64,000 nucleotides of DNA from Devosia sp. YR412 (lineage in GTDB: Bacteria; Pseudomonadota; Alphaproteobacteria; Rhizobiales; Devosiaceae). Under the pieces are notes generated by a model that was not told the origin of the DNA, made no database searches, and was given only the letters and a program-made list of their open reading frames with translations. The DNA is taken from contig NZ_FOFL01000002.1 of the NCBI RefSeq assembly GCF_900110945.1, positions 558,001-622,000 on the forward strand. The letters are read 5' to 3'. Every line of letters begins with the position of its first letter. Position 1 is the stretch's first letter. A program made the position numbers and the translations under genes. Positions 7,218 through 17,414 of the stretch are shown here, in pieces.

Positions 7218-8261
7218 CTAAACCGAATGTTCCATCCGGTCGCGGTCCGTCGTCGTCGCCAAGTCCAGGACCTTCTGGATATTGGTGGCGTGGCGGAAGC
7301 TCGGCTCTTGGTTCTTGCCGGCCCGCACCGCATCGACGAAGCGCATGTAATTGGTCGGCACCACGTCAACCTCGACATCGGTCCAGGTCCCCGTCTCGGC
7401 ATCGGCGCCAAGGCAGGTGACCAGCTTGCTCCAGTCGTGCCGGTGCTGCACTTCCACCGAACCCAGCTCGCCATAGACGCGCAGCCGTAGCTCGTTGAAA
7501 TGCCCGGTCGCCCAGCGCGTTGCATGGATCACACCCAAGGCGCCATTTTCCAGCTGTGCGGTCATGGCAAAGCTGTCATTGGCGTCGAGGTCATATTCGC
7601 CAATCCTGTTGTTCTCGGCCTTTTCAAAAGTCTCCAGCCGGCAGAACACTTTCGAGAAATCGCTGCCCGCGCCATAGGCCGCAAAGTCCAGGATATGCAC
7701 GCCGATATCGCCCAGCACGCCGTTGGAGCCGTGCTTCTTCGACAGGCGCCACAGCCACTGGCTCTCGGTGCGCCAGTCGCCCCAGGCCTTCGATACCAGC
7801 CAGCTCTGCAGATAGCTCGCCTCGAAATGCTTCACCTTGCCGATGGCGCCGGACTGGACGATTTCGCGCATCTTCTGCAGCTGGCTGACATTGCGATAGG
7901 TCAGGTTGACCATGTTCACGAGGCCGGCGGCTTCCGCCGCCTCGGTCATTTCCATCGCCTTGGCGTGGTCGGTGGCCAACGGCTTTTCGCAGAACACATG
8001 CTTGCCGGCCTTCAGCGCCGCCATGGTCGTCGGATAATGCACCGAGTCCGGCGTCACATTGGCAATAGCGTCGAATTCGCCCCAGGCGAGTGCCGCATCG
8101 AGCGAGCCAAAGCCACGCTCGATATTATGCGTGGTGCAAAACGCTTCCACCCGCGCCGGATCGACGTCGACGCCGCCCGCCAGGGTCACGCCCTCGATCG
8201 CCGCAAAATGCTTGGCATGTTGATTGGCCATGCCGCCGGTACCCAGAATAAGGATACGCAT
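7218..8261 (-). CDS. thuB: Gfo/Idh/MocA-family oxidoreductase ThuB
   Basis: NAD(P)-dependent sugar dehydrogenase of the Gfo/Idh/MocA family, last gene of a thuEFGKAB operon. In Sinorhizobium ThuA and ThuB oxidise trehalose and related disaccharides to 3-keto derivatives. The protein begins MRILILGTGGMANQHAKHF (nucleotide-binding GxGGMA) and has the family motif GKHVFCEKPLA with its catalytic lysine, and later GDIGVHILD, where the histidine is part of the active site. A start at 8261 is preferred because AAGGA then lies at normal spacing; an ATG at 8267 is too close to it. Length (347 residues) is normal. Confidence 0.9.
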   Translation of the reverse strand: MRILILGTGGMANQHAKHFAAIEGVTLAGGVDVDPARVEAFCTTHNIERGFGSLDAALAWGEFDAIANVTPDSVHYPTTMAALKAGKHVFCEKPLATDHAKAMEMTEAAEAAGLVNMVNLTYRNVSQLQKMREIVQSGAIGKVKHFEASYLQSWLVSKAWGDWRTESQWLWRLSKKHGSNGVLGDIGVHILDFAAYGAGSDFSKVFCRLETFEKAENNRIGEYDLDANDSFAMTAQLENGALGVIHATRWATGHFNELRLRVYGELGSVEVQHRHDWSKLVTCLGADAETGTWTDVEVDVVPTNYMRFVDAVRAGKNQEPSFRHATNIQKVLDLATTTDRDRMEHSV

Positions 8262-8311
8262 ATTCATACTTCCTTGTGCGGTGCCCCACCGCCTGCGAGA
8301 CAATAAAATGC

Positions 8312-8332
8312 CACCCCGGACTTGCCGGGGTG
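8312..8332. repeat. Small hairpin repeat (8-5-8), copy at thuA-thuB gap
   Basis: CACCCCGG (8312-8319), loop ACTTG, CCGGGGTG (8325-8332). The same layout, with GTCACCC at one edge, recurs at 20039-20064 and 27439-27463. It lies between thuA and thuB and could tune expression within the operon. Confidence 0.6.
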
Positions 8333-8347
8333 ACAGGGATGGTCGGA

Positions 8348-9136
8348 TTATTCTTTGACTTCGCCCGCGTGATCGGCGGAGCTGAGCTTGGCGCCGCGCT
8401 CCTCGATCTTTTCGATCGCCTCGCCCACCGGCGTGTTCGGCGCCTTCATCAGATGCGCATGGCGCGTGCCGTCATAGGCCCAGTTGACTGCATTGCGCAG
8501 CACCAGCCCGACATTGGCGTCGTGATAGGTCGGATAGGTTTCGTGACCGGGACGGAAGTAGAAGATATTGCCGGCGCCGCGGCGATAGGTCAGGCCCGAG
8601 CGGAACACTTCGCCGCCCTGGAACCACGAAACGAACACCGTTTCCAGGGGCTCCGGCACCGAGAAGGGCTCGCCATACATTTCTTCATATTCGAGCTCGA
8701 AATACGGCCCCAGGCCTTTGGCAATCGGGTGACCCGGATTGACCACCCAGAGCCGCTCGCGCTCACCGGCTTCGCGCCAGTGCAGGTTGGCCGGCGCGCC
8801 CATCAAGCCCTTGAAGACTTTCGAGTGGTGACCCGAATGCAAGACGATCAGGCCCATGCCCTGCCAGACATGCTCCATGACCTTCTTGACCACGGCATCG
8901 TCGACCTTGTCATGCGCCGCGTGGCCCCACCACAGCAGCACGTCGGTCTCGGCCAGCACGGCGTCGGTAAGCCCATGCTCGGGCTCCTGCAGCGTCGTCG
9001 TCTTGATCGAGAGATTGCTGTCTTCCGACAGTAGCTTGGCGATCTGGTTGTGCATGCCGTTGGGGTAATTCTCGGCAACAACCTTGTTCTTCTGCTCGTG
9101 GACGTTCTCGCCCCAGACCAGGGTACGGATAGCCAT
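8348..9136 (-). CDS. thuA: Trehalose utilization protein ThuA
   Basis: ThuA-domain protein of 262 residues, the partner of ThuB in converting imported trehalose-type disaccharides through 3-keto intermediates. The fold shows LLWWGHAAHDKVDD in the first half, GLIVLHSGHHSKVFK at the nucleophile-elbow position of related amidotransferases, HPIAKGL, and the GNIFYFRPGHETYPTYHD segment characteristic of ThuA. ATG 9136 follows a good ribosome-binding site (AGGAGACTAC). It is placed between thuK and thuB exactly as in rhizobial thu operons. A hairpin (9206-9229) separates it from thuK. Confidence 0.92.
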   Translation of the reverse strand: MAIRTLVWGENVHEQKNKVVAENYPNGMHNQIAKLLSEDSNLSIKTTTLQEPEHGLTDAVLAETDVLLWWGHAAHDKVDDAVVKKVMEHVWQGMGLIVLHSGHHSKVFKGLMGAPANLHWREAGERERLWVVNPGHPIAKGLGPYFELEYEEMYGEPFSVPEPLETVFVSWFQGGEVFRSGLTYRRGAGNIFYFRPGHETYPTYHDANVGLVLRNAVNWAYDGTRHAHLMKAPNTPVGEAIEKIEERGAKLSSADHAGEVKE

Positions 9137-9205
9137 TGTAGTCTCCTAAAGGAAAAATGCCCGGCAAGGGGAGGCGCCGGACGTCAGCACATATTGGTAG
9201 TCCAA

Positions 9206-9229
9206 GGTGACGGCTCTGTGGCCGTCACC
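9206..9229. other. Intra-operon hairpin between thuK and thuA
   Basis: GGTGACGGC (9206-9214), six-base loop, GCCGTCACC (9221-9229). Perfect nine-pair stem without a T-tract; likely an RNA stability or attenuation element in the thu transcript. Confidence 0.55.
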
Positions 9230-9243
9230 CATGTCGTGATCGC

Positions 9244-10251
9244 TCAGCGGATCGGCTTGCCGGCCGCGTCGAAGCGATGAACCTTGTCGGCCATCGGCGA
9301 GATTTCCACCGTGTCGCCGCTTTTGTAATTGTTCTGCCCGTCGAGGCGCACCACCACCGGCTCCTCGGTGCCCATCTCGAGATAGACGTAGCTATCAGCG
9401 CCCAGGTTTTCCGTATGGATCACCTTGCCGCTCCAGGTACCGCCGCTCGGCACGATAGTAATATGCTCGCCACGGATACCGACGGTATCAGCGTTGAACG
9501 GCGCAGCCTTATCGCCGGAGATGAAATTCATCTTGGGCGAACCAATAAACCCGGCGACGAACGTGGAATTGGGGTTTTCATAGAGCTCCATCGGTGTGCC
9601 GACCTGCTCCACCAGCCCGTCGCGCAGCACGCAAATGCGGTCTGCCAGCGTCATCGCCTCCACCTGGTCATGCGTCACGTAGATCATCGTGACATTGTCC
9701 ATCTCCTCATGGAGCTTGGCGATCTCGATGCGCGTCGCCACGCGCAGCGCCGCATCGAGGTTAGACAGCGGCTCGTCGAACAGGAACACCTTGGGATCGC
9801 GGGTGATGGCCCGGCCGATGGCGACGCGCTGGCGCTGTCCGCCAGACAATTGCTTGGGCAGGCGATCGAGATACTGCCGGATCTGCAGCATGTCCGCCGC
9901 CCGCTCGACGCGCTTGCGGATCTCGTCCTTGCTATTGCCCTTTTCCAGCGTCAGCCCGAAGGCCATGTTCTCATAGACCGTCATATGCGGGTAGAGCGCA
10001 TAGGACTGGAACACCATGGCGATGCCGCGCTTGCTCGGCGCCAGGGCATTGACCACCTTGCCGTCGAACAGCATTTCGCCCGAGGTAATGTCCTCCAGAC
10101 CCGAGATCAGCCGCAGCAGCGTGGACTTGCCGCAGCCCGACGGGCCGACGAACACCATGAACTCGCCCTTGCGGACTTCCAGGTCCACACCCTTGATCAC
10201 TTCCACCGCGCCAAAGGCCTTGCGGATATTGCGAAGCTCGATGCTTGCCAT
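9244..10251 (-). CDS. thuK: Trehalose/maltose ABC transporter ATP-binding protein ThuK
   Basis: MalK-type ATPase driving disaccharide import by ThuEFG. Walker [10 protein letters not shown] at about residues 36-44, Q-loop [16 protein letters not shown], signature [14 protein letters not shown], Walker [15 protein letters not shown] and switch [13 protein letters not shown] are all intact. A C-terminal TOBE/MalK regulatory domain follows from about residue 240 (IRGEHITIV). Length 335 residues is slightly short of MalK (about 370) but usual for this group. It follows thuG by 11 bases on the same strand. Confidence 0.93.
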   Translation of the reverse strand: MASIELRNIRKAFGAVEVIKGVDLEVRKGEFMVFVGPSGCGKSTLLRLISGLEDITSGEMLFDGKVVNALAPSKRGIAMVFQSYALYPHMTVYENMAFGLTLEKGNSKDEIRKRVERAADMLQIRQYLDRLPKQLSGGQRQRVAIGRAITRDPKVFLFDEPLSNLDAALRVATRIEIAKLHEEMDNVTMIYVTHDQVEAMTLADRICVLRDGLVEQVGTPMELYENPNSTFVAGFIGSPKMNFISGDKAAPFNADTVGIRGEHITIVPSGGTWSGKVIHTENLGADSYVYLEMGTEEPVVVRLDGQNNYKSGDTVEISPMADKVHRFDAAGKPIR

Positions 10252-10262
10252 AGTCTTTCTCC

Positions 10263-11107
<845 letters not shown>

Positions 11108-11108
<1 letters not shown>

Positions 11109-12088
11109 CAGCGGTCTCCCCCGTCGAAATTGACCTTGCCGAGCCAGATGTAGACGATGGTGAAAATGGCGATGATCAGGAACAGCAGCGTCGCCTGGGT
11201 CGAGCCTTCGGCGAAATTGTCGAACTGGAACAGGTTTTCCTGGCTCAACACCGACATGGTCTTGGTCGCATCGCTATTGGGCGTCAGCACATAGATCAGG
11301 TCGAAAATGCGCAGCGCATCGAGCACGCGGAAGATGATCGCGACCATGAGCGCCGGGCGCACCAGAGGCAACGTGATCTTGAAGAACTGCTTGATCGGAT
11401 GCACGCCGTCGATTTCGGCGGCCTCGTAGATATCCTTGGGGATCATCTGCAGGCCGGCGAGGATCAGCAGCGCCATGAAGGGCGTGGTCTTCCAGATATC
11501 CACCACCAGCACGGCCTGCATGGCGGTATCGGCGCTAGCCGTCCAGGCCACCTTCTGGCTCAAAAGGCCGAGCCGCAGGCCGAGGTCATTGAGAATGCCG
11601 AACTGGTCGTTCAGCATCCAGCTCCACATGCGGGCCGAAACGATGGTCGGGATCGCCCAGGGGATCAGGATGGCGGCGCGCACCAGGCCGCGGCCCTTGA
11701 ATTCGGCATTGAGCACCAGCGCCACGATCATGCCGAGCACGGTTTCCCACAGCACCGACCAGAAGGCGAAGCGCACCGTGTTCCACACGGCATTCCACCA
11801 GCCCGGATCGGCCAGCACACCGCGGTAACGCACCGTGCCGCTCTCCAGCACCGTCCAGCGCAGGTAATTGCCGAAGCCGATCCACTCGGCCCCATAAAGA
11901 TTGTTCAGCGACGCATCGGTGAACGAAAACCAGATCGAGCGCAGCAGCGGCCATCCGGCCACCACCGCCAAAGCGATCAGCATCGGGAGGAGGAACCACC
12001 GCGCGGCGCGCACGCGCTGCTGCATCAGTTCCGATTTGATCTTCGGTCCGGTCACTGTGACCGGGGCCGCCATGGTATCCGTCGCCAT
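11108..12088 (-). CDS. thuF: Trehalose/maltose ABC transporter permease ThuF
   Basis: MalF-type permease, 326 residues, the second half of the membrane channel. After a short hydrophilic N terminus the first helix is WFLLPMLIALAVVAGWPLL; the periplasmic loop is moderately long, and the EAA loop reads YEAAEIDGVHPIKQFFKITLP near residues 219-239. C-terminal helix LLFLIIAIFTIVYIWLG. It lies between thuE and thuG on the minus strand, separated from thuE by a hairpin at 12127-12155 that may uncouple binding-protein expression from the permeases. Confidence 0.92.
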
Positions 12089-12126
12089 TCTCGTCCCCTC
12101 CCGTTTTGTTGTGATTTTTTCGCGTG

Positions 12127-12155
12127 GCGGGCGACGGGAAAGCCCCGTCGTCCGC
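12127..12155. other. Hairpin in the thuE-thuF gap
   Basis: GCGGGCGACGGG (12127-12138), loop AAAGC, CCCGTCGTCCGC (12144-12155): twelve pairs with one mismatch. Located between the binding-protein gene and the first permease gene, without a T-tract, it fits a 3' RNA-stabilising or partial-termination element. Confidence 0.6.
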
Positions 12156-12177
12156 CGCGCTTGGGTCCTGGGAGGAC

Positions 12178-13446
12178 TTACCAGGCGTCGCCCTTGAGGT
12201 CGGTCAGATCGGCCTCGAGCAGTTCGAGGTTTTCGGCAGCGGTGCCGTCACCCGAAAGCGTATTGTGCACGGCGCCCCAGAACAGCGAGGAGACCTCGTT
12301 GTAATTGGTCTTGGTCGGAGCAGACGGACGCGGCACGGCGTTCTGGAAGATTTCCTTCCAGTTGGCCATGAAGGGCGATGCGGCGAGAACGTCGGCATCG
12401 TCATACAGCGCCTGGATCGTCGGCAGGTTGGACTGCTTGATGGCGCGTTCCTTCTGCACTTCCGGGGAAGCGAGGAATAGGGCCAGCTCGATGGCGGCAT
12501 CCGGATCCTTGGCATACTTGGACACGGCATAGTTCCAGCCGCCCAGCGTTGCAGCCGAACGCGCATCAGCGCCTTCACCGGCTGGCAGCGGAGCCACGTC
12601 GAACTTGCCCTTCACGGCCGAGTCGGCGCCTTCACCCAGTGCATAGGCATAAGGCCAGTTGCGGTGGAACACGGCATTGCCAAGCTGCCAGACGCCACGG
12701 CTTTCTTCTTCCATATAGGCCAGGTTGCCTTCCGGAGAGATCGTGCCAATCCAGCTGGCAGCCTGATCGATTGCAGCAGCGGCCTGCGGATTGTTGATCG
12801 AGATCGTGCCATCGGCTTCGATGATCTGGCCGCCGCCGAACGACTTGACCCATTCTAGGGCGTTGCAGGTCAGGCCTTCATAGGCATTGCCCTGGAACAC
12901 GAAGCCCCACATGTCGGGATTACCGGCAGCGCGCTCGCCATCCATGATTTCCTGCGCGGTCGCAGTCAGCTCGGCCCAGGTGGTCGGCACTTCCTTGTTG
13001 TACTTTTCCAGAAGGTCCTTGCGGTAGAATAGGGCTGGCGCGTCGGTGAAGGCCGGCACGGCAACCAGCTTGCCGTCAACCGTCTGCGATTCAATGATCG
13101 ACGGGAAATGCTGACCCACCACGTCCTTGGCCGCTTCGGTCAGGTCGAGGAACTGGTCGGCGAGCTGTGGCGCCCAGATCACGTCGGTGGTGTAGACGTC
13201 GATGTCGGTATTGCCGGCAGCGAGCCACAGGCGATACTGGCCGAACTGGTCGGTGGTCGAAGATGGCATTGGCACCACGGTCACGGTGTGGCCGGTCTGC
13301 GCTTCGAACTTGTCGAGCTGTTCCTGCAGGAATGCCAGGCCGTTGCCGGTGTCGCCCGACACCACGGACAGCTCGGCTGCCTGGGCTGCGCCCGCAATCA
13401 GCGTGACGCTCGTCAAAAGGCCTGCGAGCAGCGTGTTGAGTTTCAT
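12178..13446 (-). CDS. thuE: Trehalose/maltose-binding periplasmic protein ThuE
   Basis: Family 1 extracellular solute-binding protein that captures trehalose-type disaccharides for ThuFGK. The signal peptide spans residues 1-24 (MKLNTLLAGLLTSVTLIAG, then AAQA), and the mature part has the sugar-binding cores LAAGNTDIDVYTTDVIWAPQ, AVPAFTDAPALFYRKDL and GGWNYAVSKYAKDPDAA. ATG 13446 is chosen because GGGAGGAAAT precedes it; an upstream in-frame start at 13470 would break the signal peptide. The 422-residue length is typical. First gene of the thuEFGKAB operon; its promoter region contains a LacI-type palindrome (13571-13582). Confidence 0.93.
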   Translation of the reverse strand: MKLNTLLAGLLTSVTLIAGAAQAAELSVVSGDTGNGLAFLQEQLDKFEAQTGHTVTVVPMPSSTTDQFGQYRLWLAAGNTDIDVYTTDVIWAPQLADQFLDLTEAAKDVVGQHFPSIIESQTVDGKLVAVPAFTDAPALFYRKDLLEKYNKEVPTTWAELTATAQEIMDGERAAGNPDMWGFVFQGNAYEGLTCNALEWVKSFGGGQIIEADGTISINNPQAAAAIDQAASWIGTISPEGNLAYMEEESRGVWQLGNAVFHRNWPYAYALGEGADSAVKGKFDVAPLPAGEGADARSAATLGGWNYAVSKYAKDPDAAIELALFLASPEVQKERAIKQSNLPTIQALYDDADVLAASPFMANWKEIFQNAVPRPSAPTKTNYNEVSSLFWGAVHNTLSGDGTAAENLELLEADLTDLKGDAW

Positions 13447-13938
13447 TAGATTTCCTCCCGAATGAAGCAACAGTCAGGGAGGCGCACATGTCCAGCAGGC
13501 GCAAAAGCGCCCTCGCCAGACAAACTCCTCCCAAAAGCACCGGCTTCGGCGGCTGTTCCGCCTGAATTTCCAAAGCGCTTTGAGTGAAAAAGAACCAGAG
13601 CGGCAGATTTCTGTCAAGCGCCTCTTGATTGCCTTGTTAGGAAATTTCGCTGCGATTGACAAATCTCGTAATGCAAACAGTGATTTATAGTTCCGCGTAA
13701 CTTGCAAAACGTTAAATTCGGTCTTTGACGCTTGATGTACGCACCTCATCAAATTATCAAAAAATTCGGGTCTTGCATCAAAATTTGAAATCGCTTTGAA
13801 TGATCCATGGAGGAGGAGGCAGGAACCGCTGTTCAAGGCGGCCTGCATGCCCTAAAGCACCGCAGACCAAGCTTCGCGCCGTTTTTCGCGCGCTGTTTTG
13901 AGCGTTGGTCACGCCGTGCCTGGGGCCAGTTGGCAGCG
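13447..13938. promoter_or_regulatory. thuR-thuE divergent control region with LacI-type operator
   Basis: This 492-base gap holds no convincing gene. The perfect palindrome CAAAGCGCTTTG (13571-13582), with a central CG as in LacI/GalR operators, lies about 125 bases upstream of thuE. A related half-site, AAATCGCTTTGA, occurs near 13788-13799 towards thuR. TCAAG-CGCCT-CTTGA (13614-13628) is another small palindrome. AT-rich stretches at 13640-13790 are the likely promoters. Confidence 0.6.
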
Positions 13939-14958
13939 ATGAGACTGAAAGATCTGGCCGAGCATCTCGGCCTGTCGCAAACCACTGTGAGCCGGGCACT
14001 CAATGGCTATCCCGAAGTCAATGAGGCCACCCGTCTGCGCGTTGCCGAAACCGCGGCGCGGCTGGGTTATCGCCCCAATGCCTCAGCGCTGCGCCTCGCA
14101 ACCGGCCGCTCCGGCGCGGTTGGTCTGGTGCTGCGCGGCGCCGAGGAACTCGGCCCGCATATGAGCGAATTTCTGGCCGGCATGGGCGGCCGCATGGCGA
14201 CCGAGGAAATCGACATTCTCGTCACCACCGTCGATTCCTATGCCGATGAACTGGCCGCCTATCGCCGCATAGCCGCCAGCCAGAAGGTCGATGCCATCGT
14301 GCTGCATTCGCCCAAGCTCGTCGACGAACGGGTCAAGCTGCTCAAGGACCTCGACATTCCCTTCGTGCTGCATGGCCGCACCAATATCGGCGAGACCGTC
14401 GCCTGGCTCGATATCGACAATACCGGCGCCATCGAGCGCGCCACGACCCACCTGCTTGACCTCGGCCACCGCCGCATCGCTCTGCTCAACGGCCTCAAGG
14501 GCCGCACCTTTGCCGAGCATCGCGAGATCGGCTATCTCGCCGCCCTCTCGGCCCGCGGCGTCGCCTTCGATCCCGCCCTGATGGGCAATTCCAATTTCAC
14601 CGACGAAGTCGCCTTCCGCTACGCCCAGTCCATGCTCGAACTGCGGCCCCGCCCCACCGCCTTCATCGCCGGCTCGATGATGACCGCGCTCGGCGTCTTC
14701 CGCGCTATCCGCCAGGCCGGCCTTGTGCTGGGCAAGGACGTCTCGATGATCGCCCATGACGACGTCTTCCCCTATCTCAACGCCGACAACATGTACCCCA
14801 CCATGTCGACCACCCGCTCCTCGATCCGCCAGGCCGGCACCCGCGTCGCCGAACTGATCCTGCAGATCCTCGGCGGCAAGAAGATCGAGGAAGTGCACGA
14901 GCTCTGGCCGGTCGAACTGGTGCTACGCGAAAGCACCGGACCGGCGCCAGCCAGTTGA
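13939..14958 (+). CDS. thuR: LacI-family regulator of the thu operon
   Basis: LacI/GalR-type repressor, 339 residues, divergent from thuEFGKAB in the same arrangement as rhizobial thuR. The N-terminal helix-turn-helix MRLKDLAEHLGLSQTTVSRA and hinge region RLGYRPNASALRLATGRS are intact; the periplasmic-binding-like core shows MIAHDDVFPYLNADNMYPTMSTTRSSIRQAG towards the C terminus. I chose ATG 13939 because LacI proteins begin at this helix-turn-helix; a longer in-frame start at 13807 adds 44 low-complexity residues. It likely senses trehalose or a similar disaccharide and binds CAAAGCGCTTTG. Confidence 0.88.
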   Translation: MRLKDLAEHLGLSQTTVSRALNGYPEVNEATRLRVAETAARLGYRPNASALRLATGRSGAVGLVLRGAEELGPHMSEFLAGMGGRMATEEIDILVTTVDSYADELAAYRRIAASQKVDAIVLHSPKLVDERVKLLKDLDIPFVLHGRTNIGETVAWLDIDNTGAIERATTHLLDLGHRRIALLNGLKGRTFAEHREIGYLAALSARGVAFDPALMGNSNFTDEVAFRYAQSMLELRPRPTAFIAGSMMTALGVFRAIRQAGLVLGKDVSMIAHDDVFPYLNADNMYPTMSTTRSSIRQAGTRVAELILQILGGKKIEEVHELWPVELVLRESTGPAPAS

Positions 14959-15217
14959 TTATACTGGCGCACCATCATCTTGCGGTCAAAATCCACGGCC
15001 TATTATCCCGTCACTGCTGACCGGGAGTTGTCTGATCGTCCGCGTCTATGGCGCCGATCAGGACAGCGTCGATAGCCTCGCCGCAACCACCTTCAAGGCT
15101 GCCGCACCGCTGACCTTCAGATAGGCCAGCTCTCCGGCGTAAACCATAGAGTGAGACAAGCCACACCAGCGCCGCGATCCGCGTTAAGGTTTCATCAACC
15201 ATAAGCCGGAGCTCGTC

Positions 15218-15397
15218 ATGCGCGTACCATCCATCGGCCTGCCCCTCGACGAGCGGCTTATCGTCCGCGAGGGCTATCGCCTGGCGGAACGCATGATGCG
15301 CAACTATCATGACAAGCCAACCGTCACCGATCTGCTGGTCAGCGCCTTTCAGGATGTGCGCCGCTCGCTCGCGACGCTGTTCCGCACCCTGACCTAG
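15218..15397 (+). CDS. Small hypothetical protein convergent with mipZ
   Basis: A 59-codon reading frame from ATG 15218, preceded by GCCGGAG at six bases. It encodes MRVPSIGLPLDERLIVREGY and ends RRSLATLFRTLT; it is hydrophilic, arginine-rich and has no membrane segment. Its TAG and the minus-strand mipZ TAG share the palindrome CTAG at 15394-15397. I do not recognise a family. Codon use resembles neighbouring genes and the ribosome-binding site is good, so it is probably real, but a chance frame is possible. Confidence 0.5.
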   Translation: MRVPSIGLPLDERLIVREGYRLAERMMRNYHDKPTVTDLLVSAFQDVRRSLATLFRTLT

Positions 15398-16239
15398 GCC
15401 GAAAGCCGCATCGGCTCAGTCGACGTCACGCGCGGCAGCTGTAGCGCCGCGACCAGGCTCCGATATTCCTGCCGCGCATTGACATGCGACATGCTCGGCG
15501 CCCCGCCCAATACGTCGGCTTCCAGCGGATCGAACACCGTCATCCCGATCGGGAACAACGAGCGGAAGATCACCCGCTCGGCAATCCCATCCGCAACGCG
15601 GCAGCCGAGGCGCGCCGCCAGCTTTTCCACCGCATCCTGCACCTGGCTGGCATTGCGCGAGCCGAGGTTGGAAATGCGGTTGCGCACCAGCACCCAGTCG
15701 ATCCCCCTGCCCGTCGCCGCCATGCGTTCGGTCCGCGCCTTCTGCACATTGCGCGAATAGGGGCTGGTCTCGATCGGCTCGCCGCTGGCTAGGTCGATCT
15801 TGGCCAGCACGTCGAGATCGATCATGCTGTCATTGATCGGGGTGATCAGCGTATCGGCCGCGCCATGCGCCAGCCGCGCCAGATTGCCGTCAAAGCCCGG
15901 CGTGTCGATGACGATGTAGTCGACCTCACCACGAAGCCCGTCGATCGCCCTGTTGAAAATGTCCTGCTCGGCCTTCTGGTTCTCGCGGATCGAGTCCCCC
16001 CAGGCCGTCGGCAGATGCACATGCTTGGGCATCGGCACCTGCCGTCCGGTGCTCTCCACCGTGGTCCGCCGGTTGCGCACATAGCGCGTCAGCGTCTGCT
16101 GCCGGCTATCGACATCGATGGTTGCCACGCGATGACCCTGGTGCAGCAGATAGACCGCCAGATGCAGCGCCGTGGTCGATTTACCCGACCCGCCCTTTTC
16201 ATTGCCCACCGCAATGATGCGCGCACCATTCTGCACCAT
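15394..16239 (-). CDS. mipZ: Division plane positioning ATPase MipZ
   Basis: ParA/MinD-superfamily ATPase that forms a gradient from the pole-bound ParB complex and inhibits FtsZ, so that division occurs at mid-cell. The deviant Walker A GNEKGGSGKSTTA starts near residue 12; switch I has IDVDSRQQTLTRY, and switch II IDTPGFDGNLARLAHGAADTLI with the MipZ-specific TPINDSMIDLDVLA following. Length of 281 residues is normal. MipZ is confined to Alphaproteobacteria and is usually essential, so this part of the window is core chromosome. It is convergent with a small ORF and not in an operon with parAB here. Confidence 0.93.
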   Translation of the reverse strand: MVQNGARIIAVGNEKGGSGKSTTALHLAVYLLHQGHRVATIDVDSRQQTLTRYVRNRRTTVESTGRQVPMPKHVHLPTAWGDSIRENQKAEQDIFNRAIDGLRGEVDYIVIDTPGFDGNLARLAHGAADTLITPINDSMIDLDVLAKIDLASGEPIETSPYSRNVQKARTERMAATGRGIDWVLVRNRISNLGSRNASQVQDAVEKLAARLGCRVADGIAERVIFRSLFPIGMTVFDPLEADVLGGAPSMSHVNARQEYRSLVAALQLPRVTSTEPMRLSA

Positions 16240-16320
16240 GTCCGACTCTCCAAATCAGGGCCTCGATACCCCGACCCATCAAGTGCCCGCATGGTTAACA
16301 AAGGCCTAACGACCCCTGCC

Positions 16321-17412
16321 CTATCCGACCCGCAGCATGTGATTGTCGAACAGGAAGTCGAACCGTTTCGGCTCGCGCTCGGCCCCGGCAATACCGATCA
16401 TCGCCCCCTCGCCGCTCGTCGCGACGAACCCATCGCCATCCGCGGCAAGCCCACAGCCATTGCGCAAAGTGTCGACTAGCACCGGTCGCTTGCCCTCGGT
16501 GTCGACCGTCACCAACAGGTCGCCTTCTGGTGACGATATGGCTAACCGATGGCTATTCGCCGACACAGCGACCGAGCCCACATAATTGCGAAGACTGCCA
16601 AGGGTTTCCGGCGGCAGTTCGATCAGTTTGATCTCGCCATCCATGGTCGCATAGCCAACCAACTGCGGTCGCTCTGTCGCCGCCCCGCGATACTGGCAAC
16701 CGAACCACACCCGCTGCCGCGCATCTACCGCCATGTGCCGGATTGACAGCTGGTGCAGCCCGGCATCCAGCCGCAATTGCCCCACCAGCCGCCCATCGCG
16801 CCGGTCGATAAACACCACCGAAGGGTCCATGGTCTCGATGTTGAGCTCCGCCCGCCCATAGTCCGGATGCGTCTCGATCCCGCCATTGGCCACCACGAAA
16901 GTAACCCCATCGGCCATCAGCAGCATCTCATGCGGGCCGGTGCCATAGGTGGGAAATTCCCCGATCCGCCGATAGCCGTCCGTCGCGTCATAGACGCCGA
17001 TAACCCCCTGAGCCGCCTCGAAATCGCTCTCCGTCGCATAGAGCAGGCGTCCATCCGGCGAGAACACCCCATGCCCGAAGAAATGCCGCCCTTCGACGCT
17101 GGTCAGCGTCACCGGCGCCGCGCGTCCGGAGGGGTCAAACACCACGGCAAAGGTCCCCGGCTGGCGCGCAAACACCACGCCCCGCCCCGCCTCACGGCTG
17201 ATGGTAATGTCATGCCCGCGGTCCGGCAGATCGATCGAGGCAATGAGGTCGCCGCGCTCACCCAGCAGCACCGCGCCATAGCCACCCGAGGCCGTCTGCA
17301 CGGAACTGGCAAATACCAACTCGCTCCGCTCCAGCGCTGCAAGCTGCTTAGGTAGCAAACTGGCTGCAAACCCCACGCCTGCAGCCTGCAAAAACGCCCT
17401 TCGCTGCCACAT
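16321..17412 (-). CDS. DUF1513 exported protein of the imelysin iron operon
   Basis: Exported beta-propeller-like protein of family DUF1513, 363 residues. The N terminus MWQRRAFLQAAGVGFAAS carries a twin-arginine-type signal, suggesting folded export. Repeated blades are suggested by FGHGVFSPDGRLLYATE, GTGPHEMLLMADGVTFVVANGG and LHQLSIRHMAVDARQRVWFG. It is the last gene of a four-gene minus-strand operon with two imelysins and a di-haem oxidoreductase, and starts two bases after the upstream imelysin. In alphaproteobacteria this gene set is linked to iron acquisition; its biochemical role is not established. Confidence 0.85.
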   Translation of the reverse strand: MWQRRAFLQAAGVGFAASLLPKQLAALERSELVFASSVQTASGGYGAVLLGERGDLIASIDLPDRGHDITISREAGRGVVFARQPGTFAVVFDPSGRAAPVTLTSVEGRHFFGHGVFSPDGRLLYATESDFEAAQGVIGVYDATDGYRRIGEFPTYGTGPHEMLLMADGVTFVVANGGIETHPDYGRAELNIETMDPSVVFIDRRDGRLVGQLRLDAGLHQLSIRHMAVDARQRVWFGCQYRGAATERPQLVGYATMDGEIKLIELPPETLGSLRNYVGSVAVSANSHRLAISSPEGDLLVTVDTEGKRPVLVDTLRNGCGLAADGDGFVATSGEGAMIGIAGAEREPKRFDFLFDNHMLRVG

Positions 17413-17414
17413 TG

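Noticed and set aside
15011..15124. Protein-like short frame ending in TAG at about 15124, upstream of the small ORF
   Set aside because: Reads plausibly for about 35 codons but has no start codon with a ribosome-binding site; it might be a gene remnant, and evidence is too thin to annotate.
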